DNA of 64,000 nucleotides, taken from Mesorhizobium kowhaii. GTDB taxonomy: Bacteria; Pseudomonadota; Alphaproteobacteria; Rhizobiales; Rhizobiaceae. The translations under genes and the position numbers were made by a program. The stretch spans positions 496,001 through 560,000 of the forward strand of contig NZ_MZXV01000032.1 of assembly GCF_003253745.1 (NCBI RefSeq), given 5' to 3'. Below are positions 7,903-15,524 of the stretch, piece after piece; the first letter of the stretch is position 1; every line of letters starts with the position of its first letter. Below the pieces are notes generated by a model. The model was not told the origin of the DNA. It did no database searches and saw only the letters and a program-made list of their open reading frames with translations.

Positions 7903-8547
7903 TTAATGTGCAACTTGTGAAGCTGCCGACATCAGTTCCTCGGGGTTCGGTGTCTTGAACGTAATATCGGGGCCATCCTCCAGACCTTCGGTGAAGCTCC
8001 AGCGTACAATGCCCCCTCGGTCGATGAGGAACTGACCGACAAGCAACTCCTTAGCGGAAGCCATCATCCGCTGATCGGCTTCCGTAATTTCATATCCCTC
8101 CTTCTTGTTGAGGAACTCGTCCATTGCCATGGGGTCCATAGGCTCGGGCAACTCGCCCGGGAGATGGATCCGGATCCCCATGACCTCGTCCATCCCGACC
8201 TCGCGCAAGCCGAAAGCACGGTGTGAGGCCCGCTCGGGGTCCGACGCGGCGAGAAGATCGGGCGCCGGGTGGTAACGGAAATAGAGCCGCGCCCTCTCGA
8301 CCGGCGTATTGACCACCGCCAGGCATTCGACGCCTCTCTCACGCAGGGCCGGCTCGAGTTGCGCCATTGCCGCGACATTGCGCCGACAGAACGCACAGTG
8401 CAGGCCTCGAAACAAACCGATCAACAACGGGCTTCGACCGCGAAAATCAGTGAGCGCGATCTTGCCGTCGCGGGAGATCGCGTCGAGCACAATATTCGGT
8501 GCCCGGTCGCCCGGCTGCAGCGGGCGGTCGACACTACTCGTGGACAT
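7903..8547 (-). CDS. Peroxiredoxin-like (AhpC/TSA, thioredoxin-fold) protein
   Basis: 214 residues from the ATG at 8547, chosen because GAGGAGG stands six bases upstream; an in-frame ATG at 8571 lacks such a site. The N-terminal pattern LQPGDRAPNIVLDAISRDG and the active-site region GLFRGLHCAFCRRNV (Cys51 and Cys54) mark a thioredoxin-fold peroxiredoxin-like protein. Family members reduce peroxides or act as thiol oxidoreductases in the cytosol. The C-terminal half is less typical. It stands alone here, beside remnants of other genes. Confidence 0.82.
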   Translation of the reverse strand: MSTSSVDRPLQPGDRAPNIVLDAISRDGKIALTDFRGRSPLLIGLFRGLHCAFCRRNVAAMAQLEPALRERGVECLAVVNTPVERARLYFRYHPAPDLLAASDPERASHRAFGLREVGMDEVMGIRIHLPGELPEPMDPMAMDEFLNKKEGYEITEADQRMMASAKELLVGQFLIDRGGIVRWSFTEGLEDGPDITFKTPNPEELMSAASQVAH

Positions 8548-8571
8548 GGACAACCTCCTCGCCCGGACCAA

Positions 8572-8782
8572 TCAAGAAAAGGCAGCGCACCCAGCGCTCG
8601 TAGCTGAGCCGTGCTGGGGGCGCAGAACTTCCTGCGCCAGGGCAAAATACCGTTCGGCCTCTGCCATATTGCCAAGGTCGAGATTACGCGTTGCAACGCC
8701 ATCGTAACACGAAAAAAGCATCTGCGGGTCGCTCGTTTCGCGAGACCGCCACGAGCGCCGCGCGGGTAAACAGTGGGTCGTC
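8572..8782 (-). pseudogene. TPR-like gene remnant with a homopolymer frameshift
   Basis: One frame gives DDPLFTRAALVAVSRNERPAD (8777-8782 onward), preceded by a TGA. The protein continues in another frame after a run of six A/T (8712-8717) as CYDGVATRNLDLGNMAEAER and YFALAQEVLRP, then stops at 8572. The second part looks like a tetratricopeptide repeat. Only a fragment survives, with no start. Confidence 0.35.
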
Positions 8783-8985
8783 TCATCCGTGCGAAGAGGC
8801 CGGGCTTCAGCCGCCCGAACAATCTAGCAGGCGGCCCGCCAGACCCTATGGTGTGATCGGGGAAGCGTTGGCTTAAGCGCTGCCGTCCGTCTCGCTTTCC
8901 TCATCGATCGGACCGGCAGATAGGCGTTCGTTTCCAGCCACTCCCGCAGCAAATCGGAATGAGATCCGACTGCATATGGCCTTGG

Positions 8986-9117
8986 ATGCGTCACGCAGGC
9001 GAGGCGCGCGCGGCGACGCAATGGGTCAAGCCGGGGCTGATCGGCCGCGTAAAGCACCTCCGCGGCGAGGAAGACTTGCGGCACGCCTCGCTGCAGGATT
9101 TCCGCGAGGAGGATTGA
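8986..9117 (+). pseudogene. C-terminal remnant of an ATP-dependent DNA ligase
   Basis: The frame ends QWVKPGLIGRVKHLRGEEDL then RHASLQDFREED and a stop. This matches the last beta strands of the OB-fold domain of LigD/LigC-type ligases, which typically read W-V-x-P-x-L-V-A-x-V ... L-R-H-x-S-F-x-G-L-R-x-D. The rest of the gene, including the nucleotidyltransferase core, is absent. It is a small leftover fragment and not a working gene. Confidence 0.5.
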
Positions 9118-9121
9118 CTCC

Positions 9122-9343
9122 CTATTTGTGCTTCTCGACGAAAGCTTTGCATGCGGGGGATAGCTGATCGATCATGCTTTGAAGATCACATTTGCCGATT
9201 GGTGTCATCGGGCAAAGCCGTTTGTAGTCGGGTCTGCACTCTTTGCCTTGGAAGTTTTTGAAAGCTTTTGCCTCGGCGGTCATGCTGCTCAAAAGTATTC
9301 CCGAGCATGCTAGCGCCAAGCCTAGCCACAGATGCTTCCCCAT
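9122..9343 (-). CDS. Small secreted Cys-rich protein, paralogue 1
   Basis: 73 residues. A GGGAGAG box precedes the ATG. A Sec signal peptide (MGKHLWLGLALACSG to TAEA) is followed by a short domain with four Cys: ECRPDYKRLCPMTPIGKCDL and, after IDQL, SPACKAFVEKH. The same domain ends the protein at 9792-10154. Spacing and the LSPACKAF motif resemble one unit of the GLG1-type Cys-rich repeat (inference). It would be a small disulfide-bonded periplasmic or extracellular protein. The palindrome at 9387 sits 43 bp upstream. Confidence 0.75.
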   Translation of the reverse strand: MGKHLWLGLALACSGILLSSMTAEAKAFKNFQGKECRPDYKRLCPMTPIGKCDLQSMIDQLSPACKAFVEKHK

Positions 9344-9386
9344 AGCCCTCTCTCCCCTTGTTGCTTCACAATATCGGTGCAATAAA

Positions 9387-9400
9387 TTAGGATACGCTAA
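9387..9400. promoter_or_regulatory. Palindromic operator candidate, site 4 (one mismatch)
   Basis: TTAGG-ATAC-GCTAA within the 16-base ATTAG...CTAAT frame. It sits between the divergent starts of the Cys-rich gene (9343) and the zinc-ribbon gene (9445/9487), 43-87 bp from each. Confidence 0.5.
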
Positions 9401-9486
9401 TGGGCTGAGCGCTGCAAGCTGACGCCCTAGCTTATATCGGCCGGATGGCAAAGGACTGAACGTTTCAATCGCTGATCGATGCGAAG

Positions 9487-9702
9487 ATGGCGGTGACGGC
9501 ACACTGTCACCACGCGCCCTGCAACCATAGCCAGATGCTCGATCTGGTGAAGCTGCGCGATCGCTTCGGCCCGGACGCGCCTGCGATGGAATGGGACATT
9601 CGGCCGAAGCTTCGGTGCAAGAAATGCAACGGGAACGATGTCGGCCTGACGTACACGCCCGACACCAGCCCGACCGGCTATGGCAAAACCAAGGGCAGTT
9701 AG
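9487..9702 (+). CDS. Small zinc-ribbon protein, paralogue B, with an early stop in its original start region
   Basis: 71 residues from the internal ATG at 9487: CHHAPC (near the start), LVKLRDRFGPDAP, then CKKCNGNDVGLTYTPD, the same order as the paralogue at 5121-5348. Alignment with that copy (MAKGWTFQSLIDGKM) shows that the original start is the ATG at 9445, where the frame reads MAKD-stop-TFQSLIDAKM. A TGA at 9457 replaces the Trp5 codon. The protein can only be made from the internal ATG, losing 14 residues but keeping both Cys pairs. It may be functional or newly decaying. Confidence 0.6.
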   Translation: MAVTAHCHHAPCNHSQMLDLVKLRDRFGPDAPAMEWDIRPKLRCKKCNGNDVGLTYTPDTSPTGYGKTKGS

Positions 9703-9755
9703 TCCACCGAGGTGTAATTGCTTTTCTTGTGAAATCCATCTTCCCTTGTGCTAAT

Positions 9756-9769
9756 TTAGCTATCGCTAA
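9756..9769. promoter_or_regulatory. Palindromic operator candidate, site 5 (TTAGC-TATC-GCTAA)
   Basis: Perfect inverted repeat, extended to 16 bp (TTTAGC...GCTAAA), only 22 bp upstream of the ATG at 9792. An extra GCTAA half-site stands just before it at 9750. Confidence 0.6.
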
Positions 9770-9791
9770 AGTGGCAGGGGGAGATTGAACA

Positions 9792-10154
9792 ATGTCTATA
9801 TCACGTCGTGCATTGCTTTCCATCCTGGGTGCAAGTGTCGTCTACGCTACCTTTAGGGGCATCGCGTCCGCGAAAGGCGGCGGAGGTGGTGGAGGTGGTG
9901 GAGGCCATGGAGGCCATGGAGGCCGTGGAGGCGGCAAGGGGGCCGGCCGTGATGGCGCGATGGACACCGGTGCTGGCATAGTAACCAGCCCGGTAGGCGG
10001 AAAGCAGGTGAAAACTTTCAAATCTTACCAAGGCAAGCAATGCAACCGTGACTACAAACGGCTTTGCCCAACCACACCGATCGGCAAATGCGATCTTGCA
10101 GGCAGGATTGATCAGCTGTCACCCAGCTGCAAGGCCTTCGTGGAAGCCCACTGA
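9792..10154 (+). CDS. Secreted Gly-rich / Cys-rich protein, paralogue 2
   Basis: 120 residues. The N-terminus MSISRRALLSILGASVVYA has twin Arg and a hydrophobic stretch, so it is probably exported, perhaps by Tat. Residues 29-54 are almost pure Gly with interspersed His (GGHGGHGGRGG). The C-terminal 45 residues repeat the Cys domain of the protein at 9122-9343: QCNRDYKRLCPTTPIGKCDL, IDQLSPSCKAFVEAH. The low-complexity linker could be flexible or bind metal through its His. Its neighbours and the shared upstream palindrome suggest joint control with paralogue 1. Confidence 0.75.
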   Translation: MSISRRALLSILGASVVYATFRGIASAKGGGGGGGGGGHGGHGGRGGGKGAGRDGAMDTGAGIVTSPVGGKQVKTFKSYQGKQCNRDYKRLCPTTPIGKCDLAGRIDQLSPSCKAFVEAH

Positions 10155-10183
10155 CAGGCCGCCGCAGTGGGGCAAGGTGAAGT

Positions 10184-10357
10184 ATGCCAGCCGTGCCTGA
10201 GCCCGCAAGAACCACCTACATCGTCAGCGTTTTCGAGAAGCCGCATTGGCGCACCGTGCTGACCACGAAGGACAAGGCCAAGGCGCTGGCGATGGCGAAG
10301 GAGATCGGCGACAAGGTGCGGGTCGAGGAGATCACGCCGAAGGTGAAGAGGCGCTAG
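10184..10357 (+). CDS. Small hypothetical protein (TTYIVS...LTTKDKA family)
   Basis: 57 residues from the ATG at 10184, with AAGGTG close upstream and 29 bases after the Cys-rich gene. It reads ARTTYIVSVFEKPHWRTVLT, then a charged helix, KAKALAMAKEIGDKVRVEEI, and a basic end. A degenerate copy lies at 6357-6562, which supports this as a true gene. No function is known. Confidence 0.5.
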   Translation: MPAVPEPARTTYIVSVFEKPHWRTVLTTKDKAKALAMAKEIGDKVRVEEITPKVKRR

Positions 10358-10398
10358 CACTACCCAGCGCCGCTATCACGAGCGAAGGGGCCATGCGA

Positions 10399-11433
10399 TC
10401 AAGCACTTGAAGGCTGAATGGGGTCTAGGGTCATCGTGACGCCAATCCTAGCATAGGCGTTCATCAAAGCGTAGGTATAGTCCTTGTGAGGCTCCAGCAT
10501 CAGAACGGCCCGCAGTTCGCGACCTGTCGGGGTAAGTGAGATTACACCAACCGCATCATTGACTCCTCCTGGACTGGATCTGTCCGGCACAAGATGGGCT
10601 GTTCTCCCAGCATATTCGACGTACAAATGCTTTCTATATAATTTGTGCAGTTGAGGGTATTCCTGTTCTCCGGAACTTCGGGTTAATCCGACCGACTGGA
10701 GATCAAGCAGATCCTCTCTACTTATTCCGAACTCATCGATATATTCACCTATTCTAATTGACGGTTTCGTACCGAGTACATTCACAGGACCCTTGTCGTG
10801 CTTTGGCAGGGAAACGATAACAAACGACAGCTCGGGAATATTGAAAGTCATCCGACATAGCTCCTCAAATTTTTGAGCGTTGCGCGGGTGAAGCGTCGCA
10901 AGAAGATTTAGGGTCGACGCAGAAAAACTATCCGGACGGGCGATTTCACGGGCAAGAATTCGAGCGAAAATTTCTCGCAGTTCTGATCGAGACAGTCGAT
11001 CCGCCGTATCCCAAAAATGCTGTAGAAAGTCAGGTGATATGTCTTCCTTTACAGGCTGAGTGGCCGGGCCCTCGATCGCCAAATGATGGGCTGTCAGGTC
11101 TAGGATTTCGGCGCGAGATTCGGCCTTTTGTGCCTGAGATATCAAGCTCTGGCGAAGCAGCGCCGCTGCAAGCGCACGATCATCCGGATTCTCGATTGCT
11201 CGGCACATTTGGTCGACTATGGCCGAATCGAGCCGTGACTGAAGCGTTCCATGTACCGCACGCCTATATTGGGCGGGAGCGAAACCAGCGAAGGCCATTT
11301 CAACGGCCTTCGCAAGGTTGCGACCGGCCATAGCAGCAAGCTTGCCAGGAAGGCGAAGCTTGAATTCGCCGCTGGTAGGATCGACCTCAACGACGGTGTC
11401 CAAACCGCCAGTGTCCTGTTTGCCCTCAGCCAA
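10399..11433 (-). CDS. DUF2806-like protein of unknown function
   Basis: 344 residues. The middle (about 140-190) reads LSRSELREIFARILAREIAR, PDSFSASTLNLLATL and HPRNAQKFEELC, the pattern of DUF2806-type proteins, where a helical segment is followed by a (P)xSFSxxTLxxL core. The C-terminal half has GISREDLLDLQSVGLTRSS, a winged-helix-like stretch, and a GRELRAVL segment. No signal peptide or membrane helix is present. Proteins of this sort turn up in accessory and prophage regions, sometimes beside defence genes, but nothing here fixes a role. The surrounding decay zone suggests an acquired gene. Confidence 0.6.
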   Translation of the reverse strand: MAEGKQDTGGLDTVVEVDPTSGEFKLRLPGKLAAMAGRNLAKAVEMAFAGFAPAQYRRAVHGTLQSRLDSAIVDQMCRAIENPDDRALAAALLRQSLISQAQKAESRAEILDLTAHHLAIEGPATQPVKEDISPDFLQHFWDTADRLSRSELREIFARILAREIARPDSFSASTLNLLATLHPRNAQKFEELCRMTFNIPELSFVIVSLPKHDKGPVNVLGTKPSIRIGEYIDEFGISREDLLDLQSVGLTRSSGEQEYPQLHKLYRKHLYVEYAGRTAHLVPDRSSPGGVNDAVGVISLTPTGRELRAVLMLEPHKDYTYALMNAYARIGVTMTLDPIQPSSA

Positions 11434-11531
11434 GGTTCTGCCCCTCCGGTCGGGTGACCATCGCGCGCAAGCTTCGCCCCCGCAAGGGCGCGCTTGACGA
11501 TTTCAGCCCCGGCAGCGACACGGCGCCGAGC

Positions 11532-12242
11532 CTATGGCTCGCTACAGGGCCAATCTTCAGGCCTCGTCAAGCCAGAAGGCAACTCGGTCCGGGCGTCTCC
11601 GCAAGCCATGTTGAGCTGCCACTGGGATAGACCCGCCGAATTGGAAAGATCGAGGCCCTCGATACGGGTCAGAAAGAAAAAAGCGCGGTCAAAGTCTATC
11701 GGCGCGGTGAACGTCGCTCCTCGGAAGTCCGCCCGCGCGAGATTGGCAAACGAAAAGCGGCTGCCGCTGATATCGGCGTCATGGAACTGCGCTCGCCCCA
11801 ATTCCGCCTTTGTGAAATCAACATTGGTCAGATTGGCGTCCTGGAAATTCGAGCGCTGCACTTCCGCGCTCGTAAACACAGCGCCCTGCGCGTCCATATG
11901 GCTGAAGTCGGTCCTGTAGGCCTCGATTTTGTCGAACCGGGCGCCTTTGGCGGTCGAGTCGGCCAGGGAAGCACGCACAAGCGTTGCCTTCTCAAAATTT
12001 GCCGCAAGGAGATTGCTGTTCCTGAGGTCGGTCGAAGTGAAATCAACACCGATCAGGTTCGCCCCGCTCAGGTCCTGTCCTTCTAGGATGAGAAGCTTTT
12101 TGTCACAGTCCTGCCAATTGACGCCAGGCGTCGCGGCTGCGTCGCAATTTTGAGCGGCAGCGGCGTTCTGCCAAGCAAATACAATGCAAACCGCTAGAAC
12201 CAAGCCGGATGTGCCGTAAGCTCTGGTTCGTCTCAAAGTCAT
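11532..12242 (-). CDS. Secreted pentapeptide-repeat protein
   Basis: 236 residues from the ATG at 12242, which has AGAGG upstream; a TTG at 12272 is a weaker alternative. A signal peptide (TSGLVLAVCIVFAWQNAAAA) is followed by about 25 tandem five-residue units of the A(D/N)LxX type from residue 55 to 190, for example LSGANLIGVDF, LTNVDFTKAELG and FANLARADFRGATF. Such repeats form a right-handed quadrilateral beta helix. Single Cys residues near both ends (QNCDA; NMACG, WPCSEP) could form disulfides that cap it. The role is unknown; it is exported, so a gyrase-protecting role is unlikely. Confidence 0.82.
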   Translation of the reverse strand: MTLRRTRAYGTSGLVLAVCIVFAWQNAAAAQNCDAAATPGVNWQDCDKKLLILEGQDLSGANLIGVDFTSTDLRNSNLLAANFEKATLVRASLADSTAKGARFDKIEAYRTDFSHMDAQGAVFTSAEVQRSNFQDANLTNVDFTKAELGRAQFHDADISGSRFSFANLARADFRGATFTAPIDFDRAFFFLTRIEGLDLSNSAGLSQWQLNMACGDARTELPSGLTRPEDWPCSEP

Positions 12243-12352
12243 TGTTGCTGGACCTCTGCTACTCGCCGACAATCAACCTTACCACATCTGCTGACACTCG
12301 AAAGCGACGGCATTTTGCCCGCTAATCCCGCTAGTCCCCACCGCCAAATGAA

Positions 12353-12380
12353 AAGCCCGCCACCGTGAGGCAGCGGGCTT
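12353..12380 (-). terminator. Rho-independent terminator of the four-gene operon
   Basis: AAGCCCGC (12353-12360) and GCGGGCTT (12373-12380) form a perfect 8-bp stem with a 12-base loop. Read on the minus strand it is followed by TTTTCATT, 25 bp past the stop at 12406. A second hairpin, GCGGAAAA-C-TTTTCCGC, lies at 12386-12402. Confidence 0.65.
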
Positions 12381-12405
12381 GTGCAGCGGAAAACTTTTCC
12401 GCCGT

Positions 12406-12699
12406 TCAGTGACGCTCCTCGGGAGCCTCAAGGAACTGCACGAAAGTCTCCGTCAGCTTGTCCCTAGGCGTCGATCCCGCATTGCAGCCCCTGACGATTG
12501 CCGCAGCGATTTTCAGCATGTCGGATCTGCTCCCGACCAGCTTCGAGACGATAGCGTTCTCAGCGCTGCCGTCCAAGGTCGAGACTTGCGAAACGAACAA
12601 GGTAAGTCTGACATTGCCGCCCATAAATTGGAGTGGGGCAGAGCCCGTCACGAAGATGTCAGGCACGATGGCCGGTTCGACGAGTTGTGAAACGCTCAT
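12406..12699 (-). CDS. Hypothetical protein, last gene of an overlapping operon
   Basis: 97 residues (MSVSQLVEPAIVPDIF...). The first half is beta-rich (VRLTLFVSQVS), followed by a helical part and a single Cys (VRGCNAG). Its ATG overlaps the stop of the gene before it (ATGA, 12696-12699), which indicates translational coupling. No family is recognised. A terminator follows at 12353-12380. Confidence 0.6.
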   Translation of the reverse strand: MSVSQLVEPAIVPDIFVTGSAPLQFMGGNVRLTLFVSQVSTLDGSAENAIVSKLVGSRSDMLKIAAAIVRGCNAGSTPRDKLTETFVQFLEAPEERH

Positions 12700-12896
12700 G
12701 ACTGCGCCACCCCGCTCGCCCTGATTGCTTCAAGCGCCGCAACCCCTGCCTTGAGCTTCGCCAGACCTTCGCTCAGCACAGCTTCGATGGCACTGCGCTC
12801 TTGCATGTCATCGATGTCGGCCAACGCCATCAGCGCCGCGAAAAACAGATGCTGTGCCATGGTGAGGTTGTCGAGCGCGTCTATCGTGTCGCTCAT
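12696..12896 (-). CDS. Small helical protein, third gene of the operon
   Basis: 66 residues from the ATG at 12896, which overlaps the upstream stop by four bases. It is Ala/Leu-rich and fully helical in appearance (MSDTIDALDNLTMAQHLFFA ... LAKLKAGVAALEAIR), with no Cys. It could be a small adaptor or coiled-coil protein. The function is unknown. Confidence 0.6.
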   Translation of the reverse strand: MSDTIDALDNLTMAQHLFFAALMALADIDDMQERSAIEAVLSEGLAKLKAGVAALEAIRASGVAQS

Positions 12897-13276
12897 GATG
12901 GCACCTGCTGGATTTCCCGAAGGCGCTGCATTGCCTGTCGAGCCATAGGAGCGGCGGCGGGGTCGCGCTCGTCGCACGTCCCCATTTCATCTTCCGTGGC
13001 GCTGTAGTCAGTCTCGTCGCCGTTCGGCTCGGTGTCGCCGCCGTCCTCGTCGTCGCAGTTGTCCTGCTCCAGATCATCGAGGCAGCCAAGGGACGGCTCG
13101 TCGTCGGCAGTCTCTTCAAGGTCGCAATCGGCTTCCATCAAGTCGAGCGCGGTTATGAGCGACATGGCACGGTCTAGGAGGTCGTTGAGGCGCTTCTCAA
13201 CCGACTGGCGCCATGTGCGGGGATCAACACCCTGCGGGCAGCCCAAGGGCTTCAGCGTCCTAATATGAGCGTTCAT
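12893..13276 (-). CDS. Acidic hypothetical protein, second gene of the operon
   Basis: 127 residues from the ATG at 13276. The N-terminal 50 residues are helical (GVDPRTWRQSVEKRLNDLLD), and the middle (50-105) is extremely acidic, with many Asp/Glu and four Cys (DCDLEE, LGCLDDLEQDNC, TCDERD). The end is basic/helical. Proteins with this layout, an N-terminal helix pair and then an acidic DDEPSLG stretch, recur in rhizobial accessory regions as hypotheticals. It overlaps both neighbours by ATGA junctions. Confidence 0.65.
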   Translation of the reverse strand: MNAHIRTLKPLGCPQGVDPRTWRQSVEKRLNDLLDRAMSLITALDLMEADCDLEETADDEPSLGCLDDLEQDNCDDEDGGDTEPNGDETDYSATEDEMGTCDERDPAAAPMARQAMQRLREIQQVPS

Positions 13277-13431
13277 TGGCCTATCTCCCGCTCGACTTGG
13301 CGAAGGACGCGGCTGCCAGCGTCGCCCAGGGCGTTCGACAGGCGCAGCAGTCTCAGCGCAAGGTGAAGGCGTAGAAGGCGCGTACGTAGCGCGGCTGCCA
13401 TAAGCAGCAGGCATATAGCTAGGTAGGTCAT
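13273..13431 (-). CDS. Small Leu/Arg-rich membrane-associated peptide, first gene of the operon
   Basis: 52 residues from the ATG at 13431, preceded by AGGAGA at good spacing; a start at 13470 lacks this. A hydrophobic stretch (YLAICLLLMAAAL) is followed by RTRLLRLHLALRLLRL, an amphipathic Leu/Arg helix. Its stop overlaps the next ATG (13273-13276), so it leads the overlapping operon. Confidence 0.45.
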   Translation of the reverse strand: MTYLAICLLLMAAALRTRLLRLHLALRLLRLSNALGDAGSRVLRQVEREIGQ

Positions 13432-13738
13432 TTCCCTGTCTCCTAAGGTTGCATTTTCCTTGGGAAACACATTGGGAAGGCGGCAAGCTATCGAAGCATA
13501 AATGACGCAAAATCAACGATGTAGACGGCAAAAAGGCCGGTTCGGTAGTCCGGTCTCTTCCGTTTTTGAACGGGGGCCTGTTCACCGCATGATTTGCGGG
13601 AGAACCCACGGCCGGCAAGCGAGGCGAAAGCCCGCGAGCCGGTTGGGTCATGTCCGGATTTCCTGATGCCACGGTCCCGCCGGTTCACGGTCTGCAGCCA
13701 AGCCTGTCCGCGTTTCAACCGGCGACAGGACAAAGACC
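13432..13738. other. Intergenic stretch without a supported gene
   Basis: Holds the promoter region of the leftward four-gene operon and, toward 13738, that of the VOC gene. A short GC hairpin with a T run on the minus strand (GACCGG...CCGGCC near 13530-13555) is visible. No coding sequence is convincing. Confidence 0.4.
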
Positions 13739-14113
13739 ATGAAACTGAACCATGCCAATCTGATTACCACCGAAGTCGCGGCTCTTGCCGGCTTCTTCAC
13801 CAGCCATTTCGGCTTCGAGCTTGTCGCCATGCGCGGCAAGGACGCCTTCGCGGTTTTACGCGGAACGGACGGCTTCATCCTCAACCTGATGATGCCGGGC
13901 AAGGGAGAGACGGCCCGCTATCCCGACGGTTTCCACGTCGGCTTCTTCGTGGGCAAACCAGACATTGTGCACGCAAAGCAGGCCGAGCTTGCCGATGCGG
14001 GCCTCGCGCCGGGCGAGGTCCAGGAGCTGACGCGCGGCGGCGTCAATTCGACCACCTTCTACTGCCTTGCCCCAGGCGGAATACTGGTCGAAGTCAGTTC
14101 CTCGCCAGCCTGA
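13739..14113 (+). CDS. VOC (glyoxalase/bleomycin resistance-like) family protein
   Basis: 124 residues with two beta-alpha-beta-beta-beta modules: LNHANLITTEVAALAGFFTS at the N-terminus, GFHVGFFVGK in the middle and YCLAPGGILVEVSS at the end. The metal-ligand positions (His4-region, and Glu in ILVEV) are those of the vicinal oxygen chelate fold. This covers dioxygenases, glyoxalases and antibiotic-binding proteins; the substrate is unknown. A terminator follows at once, so it is a single-gene unit. Confidence 0.85.
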   Translation: MKLNHANLITTEVAALAGFFTSHFGFELVAMRGKDAFAVLRGTDGFILNLMMPGKGETARYPDGFHVGFFVGKPDIVHAKQAELADAGLAPGEVQELTRGGVNSTTFYCLAPGGILVEVSSSPA

Positions 14114-14116
14114 AAA

Positions 14117-14150
14117 GAAAGACCCCGGGCGAGCAGGCCCGGGGTCTTTC
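14117..14150. terminator. Bidirectional rho-independent terminator
   Basis: A perfect 14-bp stem, GAAAGACCCCGGGC / GCCCGGGGTCTTTC, with a 6-base loop, between the convergent VOC and TRAP binding-protein genes. The A/T ends allow termination in both directions. Confidence 0.9.
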
Positions 14151-14168
14151 GAATATGCAAAGAGCGGT

Positions 14169-15419
<1,251 letters not shown>

Positions 15420-15524
15420 CTATAGTCTAACAGCCCGCTTCGTGGCCCATGCGACATGCTGAAACTTGTCATGGAAAAATACCGGCGGATCGCCTATTTT
15501 GTGGGCAGGATACCCTTTGCCCAA

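Noticed and set aside
8824..9084. Minus-strand frame of 86 codons with VGSHSDLLREWLETNAYLPV
   Set aside because: Part looks protein-like, but it overlaps the ligase remnant on the plus strand and has no recognised domain or start; not supported as a gene.
4771..9769. TTAGC-N4-GCTAA sites as NolR or CtrA boxes
   Set aside because: NolR sites have a 9-base and CtrA sites a 7-base spacing between different half-sites; neither fits the 4-base spaced TTAGC/GCTAA arms.
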